DNA of 64,000 nucleotides, from assembly GCA_036346405.1 (NCBI GenBank), contig CM070558.1:1-64000 (forward strand), in the 5' to 3' direction. Numbering within the stretch: the first letter of the stretch is position 1; the number at the start of each line of letters is the position of its first letter. Positions 23,401 to 34,734 of this stretch are shown piece after piece. Both the position numbers and the translations under genes were made by a program. The stretch comes from Phyllostachys edulis (Eukaryota; Streptophyta; Magnoliopsida; Poales; Poaceae). The notes beneath the pieces were generated by a model. That model did not search any database and was not told where the DNA came from. It saw nothing but the letters and a program-made list of their open reading frames with translations.

Positions 23401-26300
23401 AATCTCGACCTCGAGATTCACGCAGGTCGAGGAACAAAGTTGGGAAAATCTCATTGCATTTTCAATTCCTTTTCCCATGTTGCTTCTTCCTCAAGATGAT
23501 TCTTCGAGAGAACCTTGCAAAACTTAACATTCTTGCCTCTCAAGCGCCTTTCTGAGTGTCAAGTACCATCAGGGGTTCCTCTTCATAAGTCAGATCATTC
23601 TGCAGTTCTATCTCTTCAAGTGGTACCTGTTCTATTGGCTGCCTCAAACACTTTCTGCGCTGAGAAACATGGAACACGTCATGTATGCCAGTTGGGTTGG
23701 ATGTCAGATGTAACTTGTATGCCACTTCTCCAATTCTTTTCACAATTTTATAAGGACCAATATACCTTGGGGCCAATTTTCCTTTTACTTGAAATCTTCG
23801 AACTGTTTTGAATGGTGTAACCTTCAAATATACCAGAATCCCAATTTCAAAACTTAAATCCTTTCTGCGTTTATCTGCATACTCCTTCTGACGGCTTTGA
23901 GCAATCTTCATCTTGTCTCTTATCAGTCTAACTTGATCTTCTGAGTCTTGGGCTATCTGAGGACCTAACAACTGCCTTTCTCCAGTGTCCGTCCAATTCA
24001 ATGGTGTTCTCGCACTCTACGCCATCTGAGGGCTTCAAAAGGTGCCATCTTGATACTAGCTTGATAACTATTATTGTAAGAGAACTCTGCAAAAGGCAAA
24101 CACTTATCCCAAGTTGCTCCATAAGCTAAAGCACATGCTCTCAACATATCCTCCAATACCTGATTGACTCTCTCTGTCTGTCCCCCAGTTTGTGGATGGT
24201 AAGCTGTGCTGAAAGCTAAATCCGTTCCCATGGCTTCCTGTAGTTTCTTCCAAAACTTAGATGTAAACTGTGCTCCTCTATCAGATACTATTCTCTTTGG
24301 AATCCCATGTAAAGATATTATCTTGGTCATATACAATTACGCCAACTTATTCTTTCCATATGTTTTTTGAATTGGTATGAAATGTGCCACCTTAGTTAAT
24401 CTGCCTACTATCACCCATATTGCATCAAATCCTTTTTGTGTCCTTGGTAATCCCGTGTGAAATCCATGCCGATTTCTTCCCATTTCCAATCTGGCTTTGG
24501 TAAGGGTTGTAACAACCCCGGAGTTTCGATGGTTTATCTTGATCTTCGACAAATGTCGCGACTTGGCTATATATTCACTATCTCTCTTTTCATCTTTTTC
24601 CACCAAAACCTCTTCTTCAAGTCTTGATACATTTTTGTTCCCCGGATGTATTGAGAATTGAGATGAGTGAGCTTCTTCGAGAATCAAGCTATTTCAGATT
24701 CTTCTTTGTTTGGTACACACAAACGGTTTTTGAACTTTATCATTCCTTGATCATCTTTCTTGAATTCCTTTATTTTTCCACCTTGATTTTACGCCAAGAG
24801 TTTTTGAATTTCTTGATCTTCTGTTGTGCTTGTTTGATTTGGTCGACCAACTCGATTGTATCTCCAAAGTCGATATTAACCCTTGTTCAACAATTTCCAA
24901 GTTTAGTCTTTGCATTTCCAACACTAACTCGATCGACATTCCGCAATGCATTAGGACTATGATGTGCCTTTTCGCTAAGTGCATCTGCGACAACATTTGC
25001 TTTACGGGTGATCTTGAATATCCAAATCATAATCTTTTATTAATTCTAGCCATCTTCTCGCCGAGATTCAAATCTGGTGGGTAAAATATATTCGAGACTC
25101 TTATGGTCCGAAAACACTTCACAATGATTCCCAAAGAGATAGTGCCTCCAAATTTTTAATGAGTGCACAACCGCCGCTAACTCCAAATCATGTGTGGGGT
25201 AATTCTCTTCATGAGTTCTTAAGCGCTTTGAGGCGTAAGCCACAACTTTGCCATCTTGCATTAGCACACAACCTAATCCTTGCTTTGAAGCGTCACAATA
25301 ATCTGAAAGTCCTTCTCGGGGTTTGGTAGTATGAGCTTTGGGGTAGTGGTTAATCGACCTTCAATTCTGAAAGTTTTCTTCGCACTTATCCGTCCATTTA
25401 AAAGGAATATCCTTTACGAGAAGTCGAGTAAGTGGGCGGGCTATTCTCGAGAAATTTTCTATAAATCTGCGGTAATATCCCGCCAGACCTAAGAAACTTC
25501 TTATCTCAGTCACTGTCTTTGGCTGCTTCCACTCTTGCACTGCTCTGACTTTTTCTGGGTCAACTTTTACTCCTTCTTCCGTGATGATGTGCCCCAAAAT
25601 GACACTTCTTTCATCCAAAATTCGCACTTGGAGAATTTTGCATACAACTGATGCTCTCTCAACTTGGTTAGGGCCAAATGAAGATGCTCCTTATGCTCTT
25701 CTTCACTTTTTGAATAAATCAAAATATCATCCACAAATACTACCACAAACCGATCCAAGAATTCCATATAGACTTGGTTCATCAAATTCATGAAATATGC
25801 CGAGCATTGGTTAATCCAAAAGGTACTCTGTGAACTCATAAAGTCCATATCTTGTAGTAAATGCGATCTTCTCTCTATCTTGTTCTCTAATCTTGAGTGG
25901 TGATATCGATCCGAGATCAATTTTGAGAATACCTTAGCTCCTTTTAGTTGATCGAACAAATCATCTATTCTTGGCAAAGGATACTTGTTCTTAATGGTTC
26001 TTGCATTCAAAGCTCTATAATCCACACACAATCTCAAAGTTCCATCCTTTTCTTAACAAATAAGATCAGTGCGGCCCAAGGTGAGACACTAGGTCTTATG
26101 AAACCTTTTTCTTCCAACTCATCCAACTGTTTCTTAAGCTCCTTTAACTCCTTTGGTTGCCATTCTACATCTTGTGCCTTAGTTCTGTGCTTGGTCTCGT
26201 GTACTAACTCTATAGTAAGCTCAATCATTCTATCTGGAGGTCTTAGGGTAGTTTCTCCGGGAACACATCCGGTATTCATCAATTCATCGCATCTCAGATA
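23401..26300 (-). pseudogene. Decayed gypsy pol: RT, RNase H, integrase, chromodomain
   Basis: On the minus strand from right to left. RT at about 26280-25361, with CVDYRALNA, FVDDILIYS (the YVDD-type catalytic motif) and SFLGLAGYYRRFI. RNase H at about 25300-25046, with YASKRLRTHEENYPTHDLEL and SDHKSLEY. Integrase at about 24690-24000, with GLPRTQKG, SDRGAQFTS and YHPQTGGQTERVNQ. A C-terminal GPYKI/FHVSQ region and a chromodomain-type EEEATWE follow at about 24000-23400. Frame changes occur around 25340, 25570 and 24480, and an in-frame stop interrupts the integrase near 24337. The polyprotein would carry out reverse transcription and integration if intact; this copy cannot. Confidence 0.9.
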
Positions 26301-29300
26301 GTGACTTCGAGATGGTGCTATTGACCTTTCGTCTCTGTTTCCTTATCAAAGACCGATCTGTCATGACTATCACTTCTTGCCCATACGCATTCTTCAAGGT
26401 TATTGTCTTCTTCTCACACAATCAACCGTGGCTTTATATTTTGATAACCAATCCATTCCCAAGATGACATCTATGCCTCTCATCTCGATCACCAATAACT
26501 CGTTTCAAATGCACCCTTGAACTTCTAGGTTCAAAGTTATTGCACTTATCTTGAGATTTCAATATAGTCCCGGTGTTTGCAACACATAGGATTTGGCAAA
26601 ACAATAAAAGGCAAACAACTCTCCACAAAGAAAATCCAAGGAAATAACCAAGAATGTGTAGCTCTGAATCAAAAAGCACTAAAGTCGATCTTGCATTGAG
26701 TAGGAACATACCGACGATGATATCGGTGGCCTCCATTGATCCTGAGTGGTGATATGATTGATCTTCCCTTGCGATGGTCTTTGGTGCGGTATCCTCCTCC
26801 CGAGAATTGACCGATTGCCTCGGTTGGTTTTCGGTCAGAGCATTCTCCTCTATTGGCACCGAAGGTGGGAGGATTAGGTTACTCGTGGTCGGTTTCTTGC
26901 TTGAGCTTTGGTTGCATCGATGACATGTTCTTCAATGGGCCTTGCCCCTTGAAGTGACCGAGTTGTCCACAATGAAAGCAATTGGAGGATTTCGAGGACA
27001 ATCCTTCAAATAATGGTTTCTCCACAGTTATAGCATTGAATCGCATGCTCTGCTTCCACTAAAAGTCGATCTTCTTCTTTGGGTTCATTGATGGTCTTGG
27101 CGCCAGATTCATAGAGGGTCTTGGTGAAATCTGGAAGATGGGTGGGCGTCATTCTCCCTTGGTGCACTTGTGGTCGGAGTTATTTGCTTCATTTTCCTCT
27201 TTCGGGTTTCTTCCATATCGATTCGCTTCTTCCGAGATTATCAATTTATTCACCATGGAAGCTAGGTCGTGGAAGTCAAGAGTGAAATGTGAAATTTCGA
27301 TGACTTTTGCGAGACCTTGTGAAAACTTCTCCATCTTCTTAGCTTCAAGATATCCACCTCATGTGGAGCATACCGCGCCAATTGGTTAAATTGGTGCAAG
27401 TATTCTCAGGATCAGACGGCCTCCTTGCTTAAGAGCAAGAAATTCTCACGACTTGGTCGCAACTATGCCCTCAGGGACATGGGCTTTATGAAATGCTTCC
27501 TTGAATTACGCCCATGGTATATCTGCTCGATGAAGAGTCTGATAATTCATCCACCACGCGCCGCTTGACCTTGTAGTTGATGAGAAGCAAACAAAGTCTT
27601 CTCTTTGTCACTATAATCGATAGTGTCCAACTTTCTCTCAATATCCCTTATCCGGTCATCGACTACTAACGGCTCGTGACACCGTGAAAGTTGGTGGCCT
27701 TGTTTTTCAAAATCGCCCATCTGAAGTTCGAGTCACTCCTCCATTGTTGCCTCGTGAGTATGTCCACCAGAGGTCTTGCGGCAATTTGTTCGAGGAGTTG
27801 AGTATGTTGCTCCATTAATCTGCCCGATTACTCTCGCTCGAATCTATTTCTCTCCATCATAGCCATGACCTCTCGCCAAGCTTGGTGGTTGCCCCTGCTG
27901 ATTGACCGGTTTCATTGTTGTTATTTCCGGACATCTTTGTGAATTTATCTGCGGCGGTTTTGACCAAACACAATGAGATAAGTAAGACTCGATTCTTAGA
28001 TAAGCGGTGAAAGCAATAGGTAAGTGATTAAGACGAATGTATGAAATGACTTTTGACAAGATGATATCTGAGATATGGATAGGAAAACAACTTATTTATT
28101 ATATTTTACACAAAGTAGACAAATTAATTTACAAAAGTGGATGTATACTACTTAGAGTACAATACACAACTTTTCTTACAATCAAAAGTCGTTCTACTAC
28201 TAAGGTAGGTGGATCTACAATACTTATCGTAATCTAACACCTTATGGAGGACTCTACCACCCATCGGACGGAGGGTTTTGGTGGTGTAGTGGATCAAGAT
28301 CTCGGTCTTCCTCCTCTTCGTAATCCTCCTTCTTTTCTTCTTTAGCAGTTTTAGTCACCGCCGGGTGGGTGTTGCCTCTTCCATCTTCTCCTTTCCTTGT
28401 TGGATCCTCGGAGCGGCGACGGAGAAGCGTGCTATGCCCGTTGGATGAGGGCGAGCTACCGAGGTGACTCGAGTAATAACCGGAGACAAAGGAGTGTAAT
28501 CCGGTGATCTCGCAGTATATTCCATCGTTGGATCTTCAGAACGCCGGGCTCTCATCACAGATTGATCCCGCCCCCGATCCGTTCATTATAACGATCTAAC
28601 TCCTTCGCATGTTCTTGATTCCGTGCTTGGCCAAGTGATACTTCGTGCACCTTCCGGTATTCCTTTAGGACCCCGTATATAGAATCTCCGGCTAGCACGG
28701 GTGGCAACTTCACGGATGCGGGTCTTCATCATCACCGGGCAAGGAATTTGAAGTCGATCCATCGCTTCTCTCGTGGAATCACCGATATTGAGTGTTCAAA
28801 CTCAATCATAATGCCGACGCAGTGTAGTAATCGCCTTGCAAAGATCTCAGACGCTTCTCTCTCAGAAGCGTTGACCCACAAACCGACATTGAAAGGTCGT
28901 TTGTAAGCTAACGGAACTGTGTTTATCCATGCCTTCGGTGGTACCTTTTTCCATCACAGATCTGCTCCTCGTGTGGAAGGCAGTAATCTTTCTGTTTGGG
29001 CGCCGATAAACCGCATCATCTCGAGTAGTCTTTGCTCCATCCTCTAAACTCGAGTGGTGGGAGTAGGATTTCTGATTTTCCCGACAAACGGAAAGTTTGA
29101 AAGGTTAGTTAAGAGGAGATAAATCTTTTAGAAGAACAACACAAGTTTTTCAAGTCCGAAGTAAGGTAAGGTAGCAAGAGAGGAAAAGAGACAAAGAATT
29201 TAATACTTATATTTTTGTTTTGAGAATTCTTTTGTAGTTTTTGAAATTATTAGTTTTAAAGGTCTTCAACCTATAACCAAGCTAAGGTCTCAACTTACGG
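26301..29300 (-). pseudogene. Badly decayed gypsy gag and protease region
   Basis: Only short frames remain. A CCHC-like zinc knuckle (CFHCGQLGHFKG, lacking its last cysteine) lies at about 26985-26950, and a protease remnant with the word LLNARSTLVLFDS lies at about 26720-26640, where the frame is lost right after the catalytic Asp-Ser. The rest to 29300 is gag-like by position only. Damage is heavier here than in pol. Confidence 0.65.
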
Positions 29301-29304
29301 CAAG

Positions 29305-29317
29305 TGGCTCGATACCA
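29305..29317 (-). other. Primer-binding site of the gypsy element (tRNA-iMet type, one base missing)
   Basis: The minus strand reads TGGTATCGAGCCA four bases after the LTR end. The usual initiator-methionine site is TGGTATCAGAGC, so one A appears to be missing. This supports the orientation deduced from the polypurine tract. Confidence 0.7.
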
Positions 29318-29321
29318 CTTT

Positions 29322-32245
29322 TGTAACGACCGAAACTAGGGATCGCTAGAATCTTTACAACCGCGCCGGGATGTACAACAGAAGCCGTGGTTTCACAAGC
29401 AAGCAAACGTTACAACAAAAGATGACTTTTATTACAAGCAGATAGGGCTTAACACCCGCTTTAAAAGTTTAAGCAAAGGCCCGAGCCCGAAAGTAATATA
29501 ATACACTTGCAAAAGAATTGCTAGAACCACAGAAGCTTGAGCGTGAACGAGACCCTAGTACAGAGAGTCGTCAAGTTCACGGTTCTTCTTGTTCGTAGAG
29601 AACACCGGATCTTCCCAAAACTCTTACGTTGATTGATTTAAGCAAGAATGAGTACAACTACCGTACTCAACAAATCGCATAGGAAAAGCTATTTAACTAT
29701 ATGTGGAAATATCAAGGAAATGGTACGGCTTTACCAAACAGTATATGTGGAATGCAAAAGTTGACTTTAAAAGCTTTACAATAGTACGCATAAAGAAACA
29801 AGAATAAATATAGCCACGGGGGTTTAACAACTTCGACATTACCAATTAACATCTCAGAATTCTACTTATGCTTTGTATGTTGAATCACCCATGAACACGC
29901 CTTCATTAACCTAAGCACGGTGTATTCGAATAACATTGATTACACTCGCAGAGTTGCCCAACTTTACCCACACGATATCACAGACTCATATTGCCACGCA
30001 ACATGTTTGCGCACAACCGAGTAAGGATAACAAAGCCTTTTCACCGCTTATCCTTTTAGTCTCTACCCAGAGATCTTAATCCATACAAATTTCTGGAGAC
30101 CACCTACCAATAGTGGACTCTCGCACCCCGAGGTCGACGGCCCATACTGGTTGTAAGGATCAACGAGTGTCCTTAGGGTCCACCGACTTGCCTTTGATGC
30201 TATAGATATTCAATTGGATGAAGCAGAAGTACTAAGCTAGGGAGTAATGACCACGCATGTGGTTGAGCGCCATCTGGTTCACATTTAGCACAAGGTTCTT
30301 GTCCTTACTTGTCATCCAAATGAGGCGATGGCCCAACTCATGATTGCCCACCTCTTGATCTCACCGATGACCCATTTTACCAAGTATATTGGGTTGCCCA
30401 ACTCAATGGACTGACCTCAACTTACACCCAAAATCCTATTGGCCTAAAGCCAACATTCCATAACAAAGATTTTAAGAGAGAGGTTTTCATGACTTAGCGT
30501 AATATTTACTAATATTTTATGTGAACCAAGGTTGTCAAGGTAAATATGGCTTACAAGAATAGGTGGTTTAATATGTGGGGTTAAGGACTTATATCTAATC
30601 AACATGGCATTCCAAAGTATTATTTCTTTGTTGAAATACTTGGCTAAAATATTTTAATGAAGATAATAATATGAATATATGACATGTGGGTTCAATATGT
30701 TCAAGGTATGCAACTTGCCTCTGGTTCGTCCTCGAATTGTCTCCTGCGATGTCGGTGTCTGTCCGTGAAGTCCGAAATGCTCGCCGGACGTCGAAACCTA
30801 GCAAGAAGACACAAAACCAATAAACCGCTTTGGCTCGACAAGGATTGAGCCTAGCAAACGAATCCAAGTACAACAAAAATACGAAAAGAGAAAGAAAATT
30901 AAATGAAGCCGATATTTGAAGCGGAGTTAGGATTAGACTTTACGGTTTGAGGCGGTACGGAAGGCTATACTAACTCAAGTTAGGTTTTTCGACAATTAAT
31001 AATCATTTTATTGTTTATATCTATTATTTAGACACAAACAATAAATAATCATTAATCTAGGCTTAGGAATAGGAATTTTGGCTTAAAAGCAATTTCTGGA
31101 ATTTTTGGAATAAAAACCAAATTTTACTGTGCAAGGAACAGTGTTGGGCCGGTTTTAGGATGAACAGTACTGGGCTTTTACTGTGCGGCCTAAAAGAAAA
31201 CGGGCCGAGCAGGCCGAAACGGCCCACGGCCGGCCCACTCGCGCGGCCAAAAGGCCGGAGGGACTCATGCAGGGCGCTGGCTTGCAGCCAAAGCGCCCCC
31301 GCGGCGCTGCGCGTGGGCGGAGCGAGCGAGGCGGCTCGGGAGCAGCGGCGCGGGCGCGATGGCGCGGCCGCAACGGCGACAGCGGCGACGGCCAAGGCAG
31401 GACGGGGAGGACAGCGCGAGGAGGCGCCGCCCAGGTAGGTCTCAAAACCCTAGGGTTTTGCGCGTGTGTGGGCTCGGGTTTCTAGGGTTAGGGTTTTGGG
31501 GTGCGGGAGCGGCGGCGCCGGCATAGATCCGGCGGTGCCGTGACCGGGGAGGGTAGGGAGGGCTCTGGGTTTGCACCGGTGGGGGATTTGCAAGGGGTGG
31601 GGTGTTTTGCTCTTACGGGTGGGGAAACCGGGGCGGTGGGGGCTTGCCGGGGTCGGGGAAGAAGGGAGGGTAGCGGCGAGCTGGTGTGAGCTTGGGAGGC
31701 TGAGCAGGGCGGCTATTTATAGCCCCGCGAGGCGGTGGGAGCAGGGAGGGCATGGGGACGGCGTGGGTCGCCTCTGCCAGGGGGTGAGGTGGTTGGCCGC
31801 GAGGGTTTGGGCGGTGCCGGCGGGTCAGGCGGCGGCAGGGAGGGGCGTACGGGGCGGTGCGGGGCCTTAATGGCGCAAGGAGGTGGCGGCGACCCCTCAC
31901 TGGAGCAATCCGGGAGGTGGCGCCGCCCTTGCTTGGGGCGCGGGGTGGCAGGGTGCATTGAAGGCGAGGGCGAGGTGGAGGCGGCGCGCTGTAGCGGCTC
32001 AGTACGGGGCGGCGGCCAAGGCGGGTGGAGACGGACGCGGGCGCGACCGCGACCGCGTGGGTGAAGGCGGCGAGGGCTGGAGGCGCGGCCGTGAGGGGAA
32101 AGGGAAGGAGAGGGAGAAGGCGGGTTAGGGTTAGGGTTTGGGATTTGGGCGAGATTTGACCGAAATTTGATTTTTGATTTGAATTTTGAAATTCGATTTT
32201 GAATTCAAACTGATTTTCAAACTTTGAAATTTTTCAGGTGTTTCA
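29322..32245 (-). repeat. 5' LTR of the gypsy element (right copy)
   Basis: 2924 bp. Compared with the left copy it keeps a much more CG-rich central part (31190-32110). On the minus strand it starts TGAAACACC directly at the PDX1 junction, so the first triplet read in the PDX1 frame is a TGA stop. Confidence 0.95.
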
Positions 32246-32716
32246 CTCGCCGAGGTCGCGGCAGCCGCAGACGAAGGGGACGCGGAAGTTGTGCTTGTTG
32301 ATGTGGTGGGCGTCGTCGGCGAGGGTGAGGACCTCGCTCTCGTCGACGTAGTCCACGCCGATGGCCTCCAGGATCTGGGCCTCGACGAAGTGGCCGATGC
32401 GGGCCTTGGCCATGACGGGGATGGTGACGGCGCGCTTGATGTCGCGGATGAGGCCCGGGTCGGACATGCGGGCGACGCCGCCCTGGGCGCGGATGTCGGC
32501 GGGGACGCGCTCGAGCGCCATGACGGCGCAGGCCCCGGCCTCCTCGGCGATGCGCGCCTGATCGGGGGTGACGACGTCCATGATGACGCCGCCGCGCAGC
32601 ATCTGGGCCAGGCCCACCTTGACGGAGAAGGTGGCCGACTTCTGCTTGGACGGCTCCAGGAGAGCCGCGCCGTTGTTGCCGTACACAGTCACGACGCCGC
32701 TGCCGTCGGACGCCAT
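32246..32716 (-). pseudogene. PDX1: PDX1, 5' part (N-terminal half) of PLP synthase catalytic subunit
   Basis: PDX1 condenses ribose 5-phosphate, glyceraldehyde 3-phosphate and ammonia (from the PDX2 glutaminase) to pyridoxal 5'-phosphate in the cytosol. Start ATG at 32716, reading MASDGSGVVTVYGNNGAALL, with 157 codons to the insertion. Visible motifs: KVGLAQMLRGGVIMDV with Asp47, the first catalytic lysine in IPVMAKARIGH (Lys104), DESEVLTLADDAHHINKHNF, and FVCGCRDLGE at the junction. With 20542-20058 the undisturbed gene would be a single 316-codon exon, the usual plant PDX1 length and structure. The insertion separates the two active-site lysines and places TGA right after codon 157. Alternatively a GT...AG pair at the borders (32246-32245 and 20543-20542) could splice the element out in frame. 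Without splicing the product is inactive. Confidence 0.9.
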
Positions 32717-32845
32717 GTCTTTCTCTGGAGGTTTCTCTCTCTCTCTCTGGTTTCTCTTCCTCTTTTCGAGGAGAGAGATGGAGAATAGGAAGAAGGAAGC
32801 GGCGGCGGGGGGTGGGATGGGTGGATGGGTCGTGGGTGGCAACAA
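32717..32845 (-). other. PDX1 5' leader with CT/GA repeats
   Basis: On the minus strand this is a pyrimidine/purine-skewed leader. A (GA)n run lies at about 32748-32735 and a second purine block at 32783-32758. Such leaders are common in cereal housekeeping genes. No upstream ATG in a strong context was noticed. Confidence 0.5.
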
Positions 32846-32852
32846 TCTTATA
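32846..32852 (-). promoter_or_regulatory. Possible TATA box of PDX1
   Basis: TATAAGA on the minus strand, about 130 bp upstream of the ATG, which would give a leader of roughly 100 bp. The promoter side of the gene appears untouched by the retrotransposon. Confidence 0.45.
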
Positions 32853-33372
32853 CCGATGGATGGCGGCCTGATGGACCGACGGACGGTCCACATTTCTCCT
32901 CCTCCTCCCCCGCTCCCACTCCCTCTCCCTCTCCCTCTCGCCGCCTAGGCCCAGCACCAACCACCAAGAAAACAAATCCAATCCCGCTTTCTCTACGACC
33001 TACGTAGCGTACGTAGTGCCATTCCTTCCGCTCCTTTTGTTTTTCTTTTTGCTTTTCTCTTTTAAAAATACCGAATCGTCGCATGTTCCAATCTCTTCTT
33101 TCTTCTCCGTAGATTTTTTCTACTTTTGTTCTCTTGTTTAATTTACATCTTCAAATCCGTTGCTGTTTTAGCAGCGGTACTTAGGTTTTATTTGGAGGAG
33201 CCCAAAGCCGTGTTGACTGTTGACCAACATGTGTGGCCTTGGATCTCATCCAACCCTAAGCAATGCGGAACGATTCTAACCCAACCCAAACCAGAAGCAA
33301 TTAGAACGCATGGCCCGTTTAGCTCGCTCGTATCCACACTTTTCTTTGTGTGATTTCGAGGAACACGCGCAC
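32853..33372. other. PDX1 upstream region
   Basis: Contains a purine-rich (GGGAGA)n-like tract on the minus strand at 32900-32940 and A/T-rich sequence beyond. No other gene or repeat was recognised up to the hAT-like terminus at 33381. Confidence 0.4.
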
Positions 33373-33404
33373 ACCACCACTAGGGTGGATATTCGGGCTT
33401 TTTT

Positions 33405-34013
33405 TTGTGTGTGGTTTATGTGGGGGAATATCTCCTGCACATGCACTCATTTGTGCACATATGCACACAGCTGATCCGGGCCATCCGCTGCGGAATCGAC
33501 GGCCCAGGCGAGCGCGTGCGCGTGAGGAGCGAGCGCCAGCGACTTTTGCGTTTTTCCCCCGCCCCTGACCAAGCGAGCGCCAATCCCTCAGGCCAAATCG
33601 CCCGATCCCCAATCCCTCAGGCGGTCCATGGCGGCGCCGCTCCTCTAGCCTGCGAGCACCTCCCCCTTGTGCTCCGTCGGCGGCGCTGCCTCTCCTCCTT
33701 TTGCTCCGTCGGCGGCGTTGCCTCTCCCCCTTGTGCTCCGTCGGCGGCGCTGCCTCCCCCTTCTGCTCCGTCGACAGCACACCCCGAATCTAGTCTTGGG
33801 TCGAACCTCACCGCTGCTGAAGCCGAGACGAGCTCTGACTGCAAGACTGCTCCAAAGACTGAAGCTCTGGCCATACCAGATCCATGGGCGAGAGGCCTCG
33901 CGACGCCTCACGCCCCTGTGTCGCGGCGCCATCTGCGACGACGCGTGGCGGCGACCCCTCTGCCGTCAGGCGCATACGCCACTCAGCCTCGCTCTGCCGC
34001 TCCCCTGTGTTGA
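33405..34013 (+). other. 202-codon GC-rich open frame crossing a transposon end (doubtful gene)
   Basis: The frame starts before the MULE terminus at 33422 and runs into its GC-rich interior. The part after about residue 60 is Ala/Pro/Ser/Arg-rich and includes the tandem repeat at 33660-33776. No domain is recognised. It may be a captured first exon, a chimeric Pack-MULE transcript, or chance in GC-rich DNA; the last seems most likely. Confidence 0.25.
33660..33776 (+). repeat. Tandem repeat, about 31-33 bp unit, 3-4 copies
   Basis: The unit core is GCTCCGTCGGCGGCGYTGCC followed by a TC-rich tail. It lies in the GC-rich part of the MULE and expands the doubtful open frame there. Confidence 0.75.
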
Positions 34014-34734
34014 AGCATATTGAAGTGTTCTGTTCTTGAATGTGGTATTCTGTTCTTGCAATGTAATAGATCTTGTATACACTATTCTGTTCTTGAAGAT
34101 GTATTGTGACACTATATTGATTGATGTGTAACACATATTCTCAATAAAATGGATGCTTTGACGAGTCAAGATCATTCAATAGATTTTCAGACAAATGCAA
34201 ACTCGAGATAAATGTGCTGCCATTTTGTTCAGGAATCAAGTTTCAGAAAGTAGTGAGTAGTGCTTCCATCAACAACAGATTGAGCTGTTATAAAGTAAAT
34301 TATTTTTCATTCTGCTGTCATGGTTGCCAAGAATTCTTTTTTCTCCTTTTGGAATAAGCAGCAGTAGACTGATTTAGAGAGTAGCATGTTTTTTACCTGA
34401 GCATGCTAGCAAATGTTTGCAGAGAGCTGAGTTTCTCTAAGTTAACAAGAGATGTCAGAACTAACATCAATGCAGTTTTTACCTGAGCAAGGATGAAGCA
34501 TAGAAGAAAAAGAATCATGGCTTCACCAAAGGCCTAATTCCAATCATCCAACTCAGTGGTCACTTACAGAAGGGGGAGTTCTAGTTAGAAGATATAAACA
34601 TTCAAGAATCAAAATGGAAATCATAGTGTACACAACAGTTTCGGCTGGGAGGTGGCAGTGCTTGCATGTGATGTATCCCTTGTTCTTGAGTCTAAGCCTT
34701 GACTGATCATCTCGTCGTTTCGGCGTTTTTGCAG

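Larger units (their letters stand above)
20543..32245 (-). mobile_element. Ty3/gypsy chromovirus-like LTR retrotransposon inserted in PDX1
   Basis: An 11.7-kb element with TG...CA termini and 5-bp duplications CTCGC at 20538-20542 and 32246-32250. LTRs lie at 20543-23382 and 29322-32245. On the minus strand the order is 5' LTR, primer-binding site, gag, protease, RT, RNase H, integrase, chromodomain, polypurine tract, 3' LTR, which is the Ty3/gypsy order. The EEATWE signature at about 23475 points to the chromoviruses, Tekay/Del-like. It has the same transcriptional direction as PDX1. All coding domains are broken by frameshifts or stops, so this copy is not autonomous. Confidence 0.95.

Noticed and set aside
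32217..32981. Minus-strand frame of 254 codons over the PDX1 start
   Set aside because: Arg/His/Pro-rich out-of-frame reading of the same exon.
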